A stretch of DNA of 7,050 nucleotides from Verrucomicrobiales bacterium (GTDB lineage: Bacteria > Verrucomicrobiota > Verrucomicrobiia > Verrucomicrobiales > DEV007). How positions within the stretch are numbered: the first letter of the stretch is position 1; each line of letters opens with the position of its first letter. The stretch is from NCBI GenBank assembly GCA_007123695.1, contig SLGN01000464.1, positions 1 through 7,050 on the forward strand, given 5' to 3'. Made by a program: the position numbers and the translations under genes. This document shows positions 6,272 through 7,050 of the stretch, one piece after another. A model generated the notes under the pieces. It had not been told where the DNA came from. It was given only the letters and a program-made list of their open reading frames with translations, and ran no database searches.

Positions 6272-7050
6272 ATGAGAAGAAGACACCCGCCGATCTGCAG
6301 AGCCCGCTCCTCGATCCCGTTCTTGCTGGCCGCCGTCGTGCTCCTCGCCCGACCCGCCGCGACCGCCGCAGATCCCCCCGCCCGCGACGGGGCCGTTCTC
6401 CTCGAGGAACACTTGCTGCGCTGGCCGATCTTCGACTCCCCGTTCAACGAGTATCTCGCCCGGTGGACCGATGCCTCGGAATGGGTCAGTCTCGAGGAGC
6501 ATCTTGACGAGCGGATGGAGGACAGCGCGCGCCACCGGATTCTACGCGGAATGCTTCACGAGCGCAGGGGCCAGTTCGCGGAGGCGGCGGCACGCTACGG
6601 GGAGGCGGCGGCAGCGGACGACTGGGGTCGCTACCACCGTGATCGCTTGCTTGCCTTCGTGGGCGAAACCGAGCGGGCGAAGGAGGGGCTCGACGCTCTT
6701 GCCCGGGCGACTGCCGAGACCTTCGTCTTCCGCGAGGCAGCCCTCGGGCTGGGCGAACTGGCCCTCTTGCACGATGGACTGGAGGCGGCGGAAGCCCTCT
6801 ACCAAAGCCTCTGGGACGCAAGACCGGAATTTTCGATGCGTCTCGCCTTGGTCGAGCCGCTGCTCTCCGTCCGCACGGAGCTGGGCAAGGGCCGCGAGTG
6901 GATAAGGTCTCTGGGCGGAGATTTCGCGGGCGGCGACGCCGAGCCTGCGGCGGAGGAACGGGACGCGGCGCTGTTCCAAGCGCACGCCGAATCGCTCGCT
7001 ACGCCCAGCATGAGATTTTCCGGACCGGCTCCCGGCGGTCCTCCCGACAA
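6272..7050 (+). CDS. Secreted TPR-like protein, N-terminal part, cut by the right edge
   Basis: An open frame from ATG 6272 runs without a stop to the window end, giving 259 residues. Residues 1-33 form a clear Sec signal peptide: basic start (MRRR), hydrophobic core (IPFLLAAVVLLA, 15-26) and a small-residue cleavage region (AATAAD). This supports both the frame and the start. Residues about 86-185 are Ala- and Leu-rich paired helices with tetratricopeptide-like spacing, such as LHERRGQFAEAAARYGEAAA and ELALLHDGLEAAEALYQSL. This suggests a protein-interaction scaffold in the periplasm or at the envelope. Residues after about 225 are Pro/Gly/Ala-richer and look like a linker. It lies 193 nt after the pyrophosphatase gene on the same strand; the gap has a stem-loop, so co-transcription is uncertain. 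The full length and any C-terminal domain cannot be seen, and no specific family is recognised. Confidence 0.75.
   Translation, partial: MRRRHPPICRARSSIPFLLAAVVLLARPAATAADPPARDGAVLLEEHLLRWPIFDSPFNEYLARWTDASEWVSLEEHLDERMEDSARHRILRGMLHERRGQFAEAAARYGEAAAADDWGRYHRDRLLAFVGETERAKEGLDALARATAETFVFREAALGLGELALLHDGLEAAEALYQSLWDARPEFSMRLALVEPLLSVRTELGKGREWIRSLGGDFAGGDAEPAAEERDAALFQAHAESLATPSMRFSGPAPGGPPD

Noticed and set aside
2596..6447. A 1283-codon open frame on the minus strand, spanning three genes
   Set aside because: It is antisense to the pyrophosphatase, then out of frame within the DUF1501 gene and the repeat element. The length reflects the scarcity of stop codons in high-GC sequence. Its tail is the translated repeat.

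Overview
The window is high-GC DNA, probably from a Verrucomicrobiota or related PVC-superphylum bacterium. This is inferred from three things: a paired DUF1501 protein and PSCyt/DUF1549-DUF1553 protein, a family pair greatly expanded in Planctomycetota and Verrucomicrobiota; a palindromic repeat whose frames read HGQDAHAT, MGILPM and AWAGCPC, a signature of stray ORFs in those phyla; and a CBS-regulated family II pyrophosphatase. No rRNA, tRNA or CRISPR array was seen.

Layout. Positions 1-4184 are read on the minus strand. A Tat-exported DUF1501 protein (4184 to 2805) is followed by a Sec-exported DUF1549/DUF1553 protein with cysteine-histidine motifs (2594 to 129), and possibly by the first codons of another gene (48 to 1). 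The 210-bp gap between the two main genes is mostly filled by a 161-bp element (2621-2781). Its ends are perfect 24-nt inverted repeats, each a hairpin starting with GTAG, which matches the organisation of a REPIN/BIME. From 4185 a short divergent region leads into a plus-strand manganese-dependent inorganic pyrophosphatase with a CBS-DRTGG-CBS regulatory insert (4351-6078). After a 193-bp gap holding a GC-rich stem-loop, a secreted TPR-like protein starts at 6272 and runs off the right edge.

How it fits together. The two minus-strand genes look like one transcription unit whose products act outside the cytoplasm; their biochemical role is unknown. The pyrophosphatase is cytoplasmic housekeeping with nucleotide sensing and has no evident link to them. 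The REPIN-like element is the most interesting object: it would place a large hairpin in the mRNA between the paired genes, 26 nt before the second start codon. It also creates a false upstream start that adds 42 residues to that protein.

The very long open frames antisense to the real genes are shadows of GC-rich coding sequence.
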